Below, one piece after another: positions 43,603-50,242 of a stretch of DNA of 64,000 bases (position 1 is the stretch's first letter; each line of letters opens with the position of its first letter). The stretch lies in assembly GCF_008710155.1 (NCBI RefSeq), contig NZ_VYPZ01000002.1:124001-188000 (forward strand). The letters are read 5' to 3'. The DNA is from Sphingobium limneticum (GTDB lineage Bacteria; Pseudomonadota; Alphaproteobacteria; Sphingomonadales; Sphingomonadaceae). A model generated the notes under the pieces. That model did not search any database. It saw nothing but the letters and a program-made list of their open reading frames with translations, and was not told where the DNA came from. The position numbers and the translations under genes are program-made.

Positions 43603-44124
43603 ATGACCGGCAAACGCCTCCCCCCACCGCTGGATGAACAGGCGCTGCGCGACATGGCGCTGCGCCATGTCGCGCGTTTTGCGACCAGCCGGGGGAAGTT
43701 GCTGGCCTATCTGAAGCGCAAGATCAAGGAGCGCGGCTGGGGCGGCGAAGAGCCGGCCGATCCGGAGGGTCTGGCCGATCGCTTCGTGGACCTGGGCTAT
43801 ATCGACGATGCCGGCTTTGCCGTGATGAAGAGCGGGTCGCTTGGCCGGCGGGGCTATGGCGCGCGGCGGATAGACGAGGCGCTGCGTGCCGCCGGCATTG
43901 CGGAAGGCGACCGGGAGCAGGCGGACGCGAACACCGCATCGGAGGCGTGGAATGCGGCCGAGCGCTTCGCCCGGCGCAAGCGGGTCGGCCCTTATGCGAC
44001 CGGGCCGCTCGATCCCAAGCAGCGGGACAAGGCGATCGCCGCCTTCCTGCGGGCGGGCCATGATTATGCCATGGCGCGGCGCTGGGTGGATGCAGCCCCA
44101 GGCGAGGCATTGGCGGAGGAATAG
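43603..44124 (+). CDS. recX: RecX family regulatory protein
   Basis: The 173-residue product has the three-helix RecX repeats: ALRDMALRHVARFATSRGKLLAYLKRKIKERG, ADRFVDLGYIDDAGFAVMKSGSLGRRGYGARRIDEALRAAGI, and the C-terminal IAAFLRAGHDYAMARRWV. RecX modulates RecA filaments. recA is not in the window. The start is uncertain: ATG 43603 gives MTGKRLPPPLDEQ, and ATG 43576 adds 9 residues; neither has a clear ribosome binding site. Confidence 0.9.
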   Translation: MTGKRLPPPLDEQALRDMALRHVARFATSRGKLLAYLKRKIKERGWGGEEPADPEGLADRFVDLGYIDDAGFAVMKSGSLGRRGYGARRIDEALRAAGIAEGDREQADANTASEAWNAAERFARRKRVGPYATGPLDPKQRDKAIAAFLRAGHDYAMARRWVDAAPGEALAEE

Positions 44125-44131
44125 GCCGGCA

Positions 44132-44159
44132 AGGTCATCATCGGGTCACTATTGGGTCA
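44132..44159. repeat. Three GGTCA hexamers in exact 11-nt register
   Basis: AGGTCA (44132), GGGTCA (44143) and GGGTCA (44154) start every 11 nt, giving the units AAGGTCATCAT, CGGGTCACTAT, TGGGTCATTGG. More copies lie at 44292 and 44347, with AGGTCA at 44336, within the same intergenic region. They look like phased protein-binding half-sites. Confidence 0.6.
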
Positions 44160-44338
44160 TTGGCGGGGCTGGCCGGCAAAGTTCACACCGTTCATATCCC
44201 GCGTTGACAGGCGAGTGCGACAGTCGTGCGCCGCCGATGCACGCATGATGCGACGGCGGCGCGCCATAAGGGGCATGGCTGCGCGCCACTTGGGTCATGG
44301 GTGCGCGCTCGCTCCGCGACAGGGACGCGCCTGTCAGG

Positions 44339-44650
44339 TCACGCATGGGTCACGCCATGCTGGCGGGTTGGGTCGGTAAAGGGATCGGCCAGGCTTTGTG
44401 CGTGCAGCGCCAGCGCATGGCTCCATGTCCGGTCGAACACCGTGCCCGAAAGGCGCCGACGCAACCGATGCGCGCTGGCCGGCGACATGCCCACGGCGCG
44501 GGCCGCCTGCGTAACGTTGCCGGTGGCGAGCAGATGGGTGAGGAAACGGCGCTGCCGGTCCGGCGTCCAATGGGCGCGTTTGGCGGGGGCGCCAGTCGTG
44601 GAAAGGGTCGCGGCGGGCGCGGGCGGATTGGGGGCGAAAGGCTGTTCCAT
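44339..44650 (-). CDS. Small helix-turn-helix protein, relative of the protein at 10504-11043
   Basis: A 103-residue protein of unknown function. After a Pro/Ala-rich start it has RAHWTPDRQRRFLTHLLATG, the helix-turn-helix-like NVTQAARAVGMSPASAHRL, and RRRLSGTVFDRTWSHALALHAQ. Aligned with the 179-residue protein at 10504, the W-T, Q..F, G.V.QAAR..G, SA..LR.R and W..AL positions coincide. It could bind the nearby GGGTCA sites, but this is only an inference. ATG 44650 is chosen; it has no clear ribosome binding site. Confidence 0.7.
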   Translation of the reverse strand: MEQPFAPNPPAPAATLSTTGAPAKRAHWTPDRQRRFLTHLLATGNVTQAARAVGMSPASAHRLRRRLSGTVFDRTWSHALALHAQSLADPFTDPTRQHGVTHA

Positions 44651-44726
44651 CGACAAGGATAGAACAGACGAAATCCTATTTTGGAAGGGCAATTTGGGGG
44701 TGAGAAGGGAGCGGTCGGCTTCTTAG

Positions 44727-44773
44727 CCCTCTCCCGTTTTTCACGGGAGAGGGTTGGGTGAGGGTCTTTCTTT
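44727..44773 (+). repeat. Left arm of the inverted repeat around the DUF559 gene
   Basis: Hairpin CCCTCTCCCG/CGGGAGAGGG (44727-44753), then TTGGGTGAGGGTCTTT. Its last 14 nt (44756-44769) are the exact complement of the beginning of the right arm (45131-45144). Confidence 0.85.
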
Positions 44774-44788
44774 CTGTACGACGGAGCG

Positions 44789-45130
44789 ATGCCGCCCGTC
44801 CGACGTCAGATCAGCCCACACGCGGCGCCACTGCGCCAACACGCGACGGATGTCGAACAAAAATTCTGGGCCGCTCTTCGCAATCGCCAATTGGATGGGT
44901 TCAAATTTCGTCGTCAGGCAACGATCGGTCCATTCATTGTCGATTTTCTGTGCGTGGAGCGGCGATTGATCATCGAACTCGATGGTGGCCAACATAACGA
45001 AGACAGGGATTTAGCGCGATCGACATTGTTGCTGGCCAAGGGTTATCGACTTTTGCGTATCTGGAACCACGATGCGATCGAGAATTTTGATGGCGCAATT
45101 GAGGCCATCCGTCTGGCGCTGATCCAGTAA
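44789..45130 (+). CDS. DUF559 domain endonuclease-like protein (Vsr/PD-(D/E)XK type)
   Basis: The 113-residue product shows the DUF559 pattern: TDVEQKFWAALRNRQLDGFKFRRQATIGPFIVDFLC (the catalytic Asp in IVDF), ERRLIIELDGGQH (the E-x-D pair), then LLLAKGYRLLRIWNHD. The fold is that of very-short-patch-repair endonucleases, but the cellular role of DUF559 proteins is unknown. The ATG at 44789 has GGAG just upstream, and the TAA at 45128-45130 directly abuts the right repeat arm. The gene thus fills the space between two inverted repeat arms. Confidence 0.9.
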   Translation: MPPVRRQISPHAAPLRQHATDVEQKFWAALRNRQLDGFKFRRQATIGPFIVDFLCVERRLIIELDGGQHNEDRDLARSTLLLAKGYRLLRIWNHDAIENFDGAIEAIRLALIQ

Positions 45131-45196
45131 AAAGACCCTCACCCTTCAAAGCAGTCACGTGCCTGCTTTGAACTCTCCCGCGAAGGCGGGAGAGGG
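45131..45196 (-). repeat. Right arm of the inverted repeat around the DUF559 gene
   Basis: It begins AAAGACCCTCACCC, followed by a hairpin TTCAAAGCAG/CTGCTTTGAA (45145-45172) and a hairpin CTCTCCCGC/GCGGGAGAG (45173-45194). Read on the minus strand it has the same part order as the other members of the repeat family. Confidence 0.85.
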
Positions 45197-45315
45197 CTTT
45201 GAAAACGTCCGCCGCTGCTCGTCACCAGCCTTTCCCTGATCGGGTCACATCCGTGCCATGTGCCGACGCATTACCCCCTCCCCTTGCGTGCCGAATCGCT
45301 TTAGGCATCGGTCCT

Positions 45316-45861
45316 ATGATCCGCCTGTCCCCACTTTTGGCTTCTGCCCTCCTCTCCATCGGCCTGCTGGCCGGTTGTTCCAGTCCTAAGCCCGCTGCCG
45401 ACAATGGTGCGCAGGCGCAGGTGGCCAGTGGGCGCCTGCCCGTCGTCATCCGCACCGCCAAGGGCACGCATCGCTTCGATGTCGAGGTCGCCGCCTCGCC
45501 GCAGGCGCAGGAAAAGGGGCTGATGTTCCGCAAGGCACTGGAGGCGGACAGCGGTATGCTCTTTCCCATGGACCCGCCGCGCACCGCGAGTTTCTGGATG
45601 AAGGACACGCTGATCCCGCTCGACATGCTGTTCATCCACACTGACGGGACGATCGCGTTTCTGAAGAGCGAGGCACAGCCCTATGCGCGCGAACCGGTGT
45701 CGGCGGGCGTGCCGGTGGCGGCGGTGCTGGAACTGCGCGGCGGGCGCGCGGCGGAACTGGGCATCGCCGAGGGTGACAGGGTCAGCTGGGGGAATTGCGC
45801 GATCGGATCGCCCCGACCGGACGAAGCGTGGGACCGCCTGAGTTTCTGCCCGAAATCCTGA
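45316..45861 (+). CDS. DUF192 family lipoprotein
   Basis: The 181-residue product has a lipoprotein signal (LLASALLSIGLLAGCSS, lipobox Cys about residue 21). The DUF192 domain follows: FDVEVAASPQAQEKGLMFRKALEADSGMLFPMDPPRTASFWMKDTLIPLDMLFI, then VAAVLELRGGRAAELGIAEGDRV. Function unknown; members are small secreted beta-barrel proteins. There is no Shine-Dalgarno sequence; TAGGCA ends 8 nt before the ATG, like a leaderless -10 element. Confidence 0.9.
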   Translation: MIRLSPLLASALLSIGLLAGCSSPKPAADNGAQAQVASGRLPVVIRTAKGTHRFDVEVAASPQAQEKGLMFRKALEADSGMLFPMDPPRTASFWMKDTLIPLDMLFIHTDGTIAFLKSEAQPYAREPVSAGVPVAAVLELRGGRAAELGIAEGDRVSWGNCAIGSPRPDEAWDRLSFCPKS

Positions 45862-45918
45862 TCGCCCCGGCACAAGCGCCCTTGCCAATGGCCTGTCATC
45901 GGGGCTAAGCGCTGGCGC

Positions 45919-46317
45919 ATGGGAATCCTGGCTAACGTCTTCACCTGGTGGAATGGCGCCACCTTCGGCACCTGGCTCTTTACGGCTCGCAAGGGCACGA
46001 AAGTGGGCGAGGATCATCAGGGCAATATCTATTATGAAGGCGGCACCGACCCCAATGGCCTGACGCGCCGCTGGGTCATGTATAATGGCGCCAACGACGC
46101 CAGCCGCGTGCCGGCCGAATGGCATGGCTGGCTGCATCATTCGATCGAGGGTGCGCCCGAAAGCTTCCTGCCGCCGCCGCGCATCTGGGAAAAGGAATCG
46201 AGCGTCAACCTCACCGGCACCAGCAATGCCTATCGCCCGTCAGGCGCGCTCGAAAAGGGCGGCCTGCGCCAGAAGGCGACCGGCGATTACGAGGCGTGGA
46301 GCCCCGACGCGGCATGA
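45919..46317 (+). CDS. NADH:ubiquinone oxidoreductase accessory subunit NDUFA12 (B17.2) family
   Basis: The 132-residue product matches the alphaproteobacterial homologue of the mitochondrial complex I subunit: FTWWNGATFGTWLFTARKGTKVGEDHQGNIYYEGG, RRWVMYNGANDASRVPAEWHGWLHH. In alphaproteobacteria it is encoded away from the nuo operon, next to DUF2155 and aat, as here. It overlaps the next gene by 4 nt. CTAAGC ends 8 nt before its ATG and no Shine-Dalgarno is visible. Confidence 0.96.
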   Translation: MGILANVFTWWNGATFGTWLFTARKGTKVGEDHQGNIYYEGGTDPNGLTRRWVMYNGANDASRVPAEWHGWLHHSIEGAPESFLPPPRIWEKESSVNLTGTSNAYRPSGALEKGGLRQKATGDYEAWSPDAA

Positions 46318-46964
46318 CCCGGCGTCCGGCGGGAAGCGTCCCGCCGATCCTCTACTCCCTGCCCCTGCTTTCCTGTGCCCTGGCGCTCGGCGCCTGCGGC
46401 AAGTCCGATGTGCCGGCCGCCAACCAGAGCGGCCCGGTCAAGGTGGAAAGCGCGCCGATCCGCGCCGCGACCAACGGCGCGACGTCCGGCACCCCGATGG
46501 CGCAGCGTAGTGCCGTCATCGGCCTGCTCAACAAGCGCAACGGCCTGACCCGCGACCTGACCATGAAGCCGGGCGAAGCGCTGCGCGTGGGCGATGCGAT
46601 CGTCCGCTTGCAGGCGTGCGAAACCAGCGCGCCATGGGAAAATGTGCAGGAAACCGGCGCTTTCGTGCAGTTGGACGTGCGCAGCAGCGCCGACGGCAAA
46701 TGGCGGCGCAATTTTTCCGGCTGGCTGTTCCGCGAACGGCCCGACCGCAATGTCGTGCAGCACCCGATCTATGACGTGTGGGTCAGAAGCTGCACGATGG
46801 AATGGCCCGAAACCGGTCCCGACACGGTCAAGCTGGGCGCCGAGGGCAAGCCCGCCAGCGGCGCGAAGGCCCGTTCCGCCGCCGCGCCCGATCCCGAAGT
46901 GAGCACGGACGCGCCCGCCGCTGCGCCCAGCGCCACGCCGCCGGTCGCGCCCGCCAACAACTGA
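46314..46964 (+). CDS. DUF2155 domain lipoprotein-like protein
   Basis: The 216-residue product has an export signal (ILYSLPLLSCALALGACGK, likely lipoprotein). The DUF2155 core is AVIGLLNKRNGLTRDLTMKPGEALRVGDAIVRLQACETSAPWENVQETGAFVQLDV ... FSGWLFRERPDRNVVQHPIYDVWVRSCTM. A Pro/Ala-rich tail ends the protein. Function unknown. It is coupled to the NDUFA12 gene (ATGA overlap). Its last 196 nt overlap the 3' end of aat on the other strand. Confidence 0.9.
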   Translation: MTRRPAGSVPPILYSLPLLSCALALGACGKSDVPAANQSGPVKVESAPIRAATNGATSGTPMAQRSAVIGLLNKRNGLTRDLTMKPGEALRVGDAIVRLQACETSAPWENVQETGAFVQLDVRSSADGKWRRNFSGWLFRERPDRNVVQHPIYDVWVRSCTMEWPETGPDTVKLGAEGKPASGAKARSAAAPDPEVSTDAPAAAPSATPPVAPANN

Positions 46965-47509
46965 AGATAGTCGCGCTGGCTGATTTCGATCGCGCCCATG
47001 CTGCGCAGATGATCGGTCATGAACTGGCAGTCGAGCAGGGTGAAGCCACCCGCCCGTAGCCGCGCCACCAGCCAGGCGAGCGCCACTTTCGACGCATCGG
47101 TGCGGCGCGACACCATGGATTCGCCGAAGAAGGCCCGGCCGATCGCCACGCCATAGAGGCCGCCGACCAGCTCCTCCCCCTCCCACACCTCGATCGAATG
47201 GGCGAAGCCGGATTCGTGCAGCAGGCGATAGGCGCTTTCGATCTGATGGTTGATCCAGGTCGAGGGGCGATCCGGCGCGGCCTGCGCGCAGAGCGCCAAT
47301 ATCTGCGGGAAGGCGCGGTTGGCGGTGACGGCGAATCGGTCGCGGCGGATGGTCTTGGCCAGGGAGTGCGACAGGTGGAAACCATCCAGCGGCAGGATCG
47401 CCCGCCTTTTGGGTTCGACCCAATAGACCTCATCCGCGTCGCGATCATCCGCCATGGGGAATACGCCGATGGAATAGGCCTGCAACAGGACGAGCGGATC
47501 GATCATCAT
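46769..47509 (-). CDS. aat: Leucyl/phenylalanyl-tRNA--protein transferase
   Basis: Adds Leu or Phe to N-terminal Lys/Arg of proteins, feeding them to ClpS/ClpAP. The 246-residue product shows LLQAYSIGVFPMADDRDADEVYWVEPKRRAILPL, WINHQIESAYRLLHESGFAHSIEVWEGEELVGGLYGVAIGRAFFGESMVS, and LLDCQFMTDHLRSMGAIEI. The catalytic core ends by about residue 190; the Ala/Gly/Ser-rich tail after that is the antisense of the DUF2155 gene end. Confidence 0.95.
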   Translation of the reverse strand: MMIDPLVLLQAYSIGVFPMADDRDADEVYWVEPKRRAILPLDGFHLSHSLAKTIRRDRFAVTANRAFPQILALCAQAAPDRPSTWINHQIESAYRLLHESGFAHSIEVWEGEELVGGLYGVAIGRAFFGESMVSRRTDASKVALAWLVARLRAGGFTLLDCQFMTDHLRSMGAIEISQRDYLQLLAGATGGVALGAAAGASVLTSGSGAAAERAFAPLAGLPSAPSLTVSGPVSGHSIVQLLTHTS

Positions 47510-47574
47510 TCTGACGCCAAGGGTAGCAGACGCAGCGGAAGGGGAAAGCCCCGCCGTGCCAAGTCATTGCCGGA

Positions 47575-47602
47575 TTGACACGTATCGTCTTGGCCCTAGC
47601 TT
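47575..47602 (+). promoter_or_regulatory. Leaderless sigma-70-type promoter of the M19 dipeptidase gene
   Basis: TTGACA (47575-47580) is a consensus -35, and CTAGCTT (-10-like TAGCTT 47597-47602) follows after 16 nt. The ATG at 47611 begins 8 nt after that, where transcription should start. No ribosome binding site is present. Confidence 0.6.
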
Positions 47603-47610
47603 CCGCGCCC

Positions 47611-48876
47611 ATGAAAACTCTTCCCTTGGCCCTGCTGCCCCTCCTCCTCGCCACCGCCGCTCATGCCGCGCCCGATCCTTATGCCGCGCGGGTGGCGAAG
47701 GTGCTGAAGGCCACGCCGCTGATCGACGGGCATAATGACTGGCCCGAAGCGCTGGCCGACAAGGTCAAGGACCAGCGCTGGACGGTGCCGCTGAACCGGC
47801 TGGACCCGGCGACCTTCCACACCGATATCGAGCGGTTGCGCGCCGGCGGCGTGGGCGGGCAATTCTGGTCGGTGTGGGTGTCGGCCGACCTGCCCGAACT
47901 GCAACAGGTGAAGGATACGCTGGAGCAGATCGACCTGGCGCACAGCTTCGCGCGGCGTTACCCCAAGGACTTCGCCTTCGTGAACACGGCGGCGGAGCTG
48001 CGCGCGGCGCACAAGGCCGGGCGGGTCGCGTCGCTGCTGGGCGTGGAGGGCGGCGGCCAGATCGACGGCAGCTTGGCCGTGCTGCGCAGCTATCGCCAGC
48101 TGGGCGCATCCTATCTGACGCTGACGCACGCGCGCACCATCGCCTGGGCCGACAGCGCCACCGACAATCCGCAGCATGATGGGCTGACCCCGTTCGGCGA
48201 AGCGGTGGTGCATGAACTTAATCGGCTGGGCATGCTGGTGGACCTGAGCCATGTGAGCGAGGGCACGATGCTGGACGCGCTGCGCGTGACGAAGGCGCCG
48301 GTCATCTTCTCCCACTCCAGCGCGCGGGCGATCTGTAACACGCCGCGCAACGTGTCGGACACGGTGCTGAAACAGGTCGCGGCCAATGGCGGCGTGGTGA
48401 TGGTCAATTATGCGCCGCAATATGTGTCGGAAGCCCGCCGCATCTGGAGCGCGGCGCGCAGCGGCGAGATTGCCCGCTATAATGCGCCGCCATTCAACGG
48501 CCTGTATATCGGCGATCCCGAGGGCGCGAAGAAGGCGCTGGCGGATTGGGAGAAGGCGAATCCCGAACCCGTTGTGACATTGTCGCAGGTCGCCGACCAT
48601 ATCGACCATATCGCCAAAGTGGCCGGCGTCGACCATGTCGGCATCGGCAGCGATTTCGATGGCGTGGGGTCATTGCCGCAGGGGCTGAGCGGGGTGCAGA
48701 CCTATCCGGCCTTGCTGGCCGAACTGATGCGCCGGGGCTGGAGCGACGCGGATGTCGCCAAGCTGGCCGGTGAAAATGTGCTGCGCGTGATGGCGGCGGC
48801 GGAGAAGGTCGCGGCTGGGATGGCGGGCGAGCCGGCCGGGACCGGGACCGTGGCGGGGCTGGACGGGGTGAAATAG
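47611..48876 (+). CDS. Membrane/renal-type dipeptidase, peptidase family M19
   Basis: The 421-residue product has a signal peptide (LPLALLPLLLATAAHA) and the zinc-binding site LIDGHNDWP (H-x-D). LLGVEGGGQIDGSLAVLR follows with the bridging Glu, then LTHARTIAWADS, DLSHVSEGTM and FSHSSARAI. Near the end is DHVGIGSDFDGVG. It hydrolyses dipeptides, including some D-amino-acid-containing ones, in the periplasm. It converges on the ldcA-like gene; both act on peptides related to cell-wall turnover. Confidence 0.94.
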   Translation: MKTLPLALLPLLLATAAHAAPDPYAARVAKVLKATPLIDGHNDWPEALADKVKDQRWTVPLNRLDPATFHTDIERLRAGGVGGQFWSVWVSADLPELQQVKDTLEQIDLAHSFARRYPKDFAFVNTAAELRAAHKAGRVASLLGVEGGGQIDGSLAVLRSYRQLGASYLTLTHARTIAWADSATDNPQHDGLTPFGEAVVHELNRLGMLVDLSHVSEGTMLDALRVTKAPVIFSHSSARAICNTPRNVSDTVLKQVAANGGVVMVNYAPQYVSEARRIWSAARSGEIARYNAPPFNGLYIGDPEGAKKALADWEKANPEPVVTLSQVADHIDHIAKVAGVDHVGIGSDFDGVGSLPQGLSGVQTYPALLAELMRRGWSDADVAKLAGENVLRVMAAAEKVAAGMAGEPAGTGTVAGLDGVK

Positions 48877-48913
48877 TCGGCTTTCGGTCGGGAGGCTGCC
48901 GGAAGCGGACCTT

Positions 48914-49091
48914 CCTTCTCCCCTTGAGGGAGAAGGATATGAAGCCTTACCGCGTAGCGGTTAGGCGCAGTTGGATGAGGGGGCTGGCGCAAGATTGGCG
49001 TACTATCGCGAGGTCGCTTCCCCCTCACCCAGCTCCGACTAGGCAGCAAGCTGCCAAGTCTGCGCAGCCCTCTCCCCCAAGGGGGAGAGGG
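48914..49091. repeat. Head-to-head doublet of palindromic repeat units
   Basis: Unit 1 (48914-48983): CCTTCTCCCC/GGGAGAAGG hairpin, a second hairpin around ACCGC/GCGGT, and the end AGTTGGATGAGGGGG. Unit 2 (49020-49091) is inverted: CCCCCTCACCCAGCT, hairpin GGCAGC/GCTGCC, then CCCTCTCCCCC/GGGGGAGAGGG. About 36 nt separate them. The doublet lies between two convergent genes. Confidence 0.85.
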
Positions 49092-49123
49092 ATAAGGGAA
49101 GTCCGCTCTCTGCCCATCCCGCC

Positions 49124-50167
49124 CTAAACCACCGCGCTTTCCAGCAAGCGCATCGTGCCGGCCGTCGCGTCCATTTCCGCCTTTATGCCGATCGGCAGGC
49201 TATATTGGTTGGCGACGTGGCCGAATTGGGCGCCTTGGAAGGCGGGGATGCCGAGTGGCTCCAGATGCTGTTGCAGCACTTGCGACAAGGTGAAGCCGCC
49301 ATAGCTGGGGCCGCCAGGCCCGCAATCGGTGCATTGGCCGAAGATCACGCCCTTCACGCGGCCCAATATGCCGGCCAGCGTCAGCTGGGTCAGCATCCGG
49401 TCGATGCGATAGGGTTGTTCGCCCACATCCTCGACAAACAGCAGCGCGCCGTCGAAATCGGGGAGCCAGTTTGTGCCCATCAACGCCGCCAGCACGGTCA
49501 GGTTGCCGCCGAGCAATCGCCCGCGCGCCACGCCGGGGCGGAAGGTGCGGACGCGGCCGACGCGCTGCGCCAGTCGATCCTCATGCCCGACCGGATTGGC
49601 GAAGGTCGGCGTCGCAGCATCGAAGGCGACGGCGCGAAAGGCGTCCCAGCTATATTGGCCCCAGCTGCTCGCCGCATTGGGACCATGGATGGTGGTGAAG
49701 CCGGCCTTCGCCGCGAAAGCCAGATGCAGCGCAGTAATGTCCGAAAAGCCGACCAGCAGCTTGGGATTTTTGCGGATGGTGGCGAAGTCCAGCAGCGGCA
49801 GGATGCGCGCGCAGCCCCAGCCGCCGCGTACCGCGAACACCGCGCGCACATCCGGGTCGGCGAACATCGCATTGACGTCGGCCGCGCGATCCTTGTCGGT
49901 GCCGGCGAGATAGCCGTAGCGGCCCGCCAGATGCGGCGCGGCCTTGGGCTTCAGCCCCATGGCAGTGATCGTGTCCTTGACCAGGTCCAGGTCGAAATTG
50001 TCGTCGGTGAAGCCCGCCGGTTCGATCAGGCCGACCGTATCGCCCGCGCGCAGGCGGGGCGGCTTTACCCATGGCGTCGGCGCGGCCATCGCCGGCAGGC
50101 CCGCCAGCATCGCGCCCATGCCCGCCAGCGCGCCGGCCATCATGTCCCGTCGATCGATCCGCATCAT
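49124..50167 (-). CDS. LD-carboxypeptidase, peptidase family S66
   Basis: The 347-residue product has a Tat-like signal (RIDRRDMMAGALAGMGAMLAGLPAMAA). The S66 pattern follows: GDTVGLIEPAG, AVRGGWGCARILPLLDF, the nucleophile Ser in LLVGFSDITALHLAF, GRLLGGNLTVLAALMGT, and the C-terminal Glu/His region LFVEDVGEQPYRIDRML. It cleaves L,D-peptide bonds in muropeptides for wall recycling. An exported copy would act in the periplasm. ATG 50167 follows AGAAGGGA; a much longer in-frame opening upstream is antisense to dapE and is ignored. Confidence 0.93.
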   Translation of the reverse strand: MMRIDRRDMMAGALAGMGAMLAGLPAMAAPTPWVKPPRLRAGDTVGLIEPAGFTDDNFDLDLVKDTITAMGLKPKAAPHLAGRYGYLAGTDKDRAADVNAMFADPDVRAVFAVRGGWGCARILPLLDFATIRKNPKLLVGFSDITALHLAFAAKAGFTTIHGPNAASSWGQYSWDAFRAVAFDAATPTFANPVGHEDRLAQRVGRVRTFRPGVARGRLLGGNLTVLAALMGTNWLPDFDGALLFVEDVGEQPYRIDRMLTQLTLAGILGRVKGVIFGQCTDCGPGGPSYGGFTLSQVLQQHLEPLGIPAFQGAQFGHVANQYSLPIGIKAEMDATAGTMRLLESAVV

Positions 50168-50242
50168 GGTCCCTTCTCTCGTCCCGTGGGCGCCAGCTTC
50201 GTGACACTGGCCAAGGCACATGGCTTTCGCTAACGCGACAGG

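Noticed and set aside
44132-44352. CRISPR-like array
   Set aside because: The repeated unit is only a hexamer within 11-nt periods, with no repeat-spacer structure and no cas genes.
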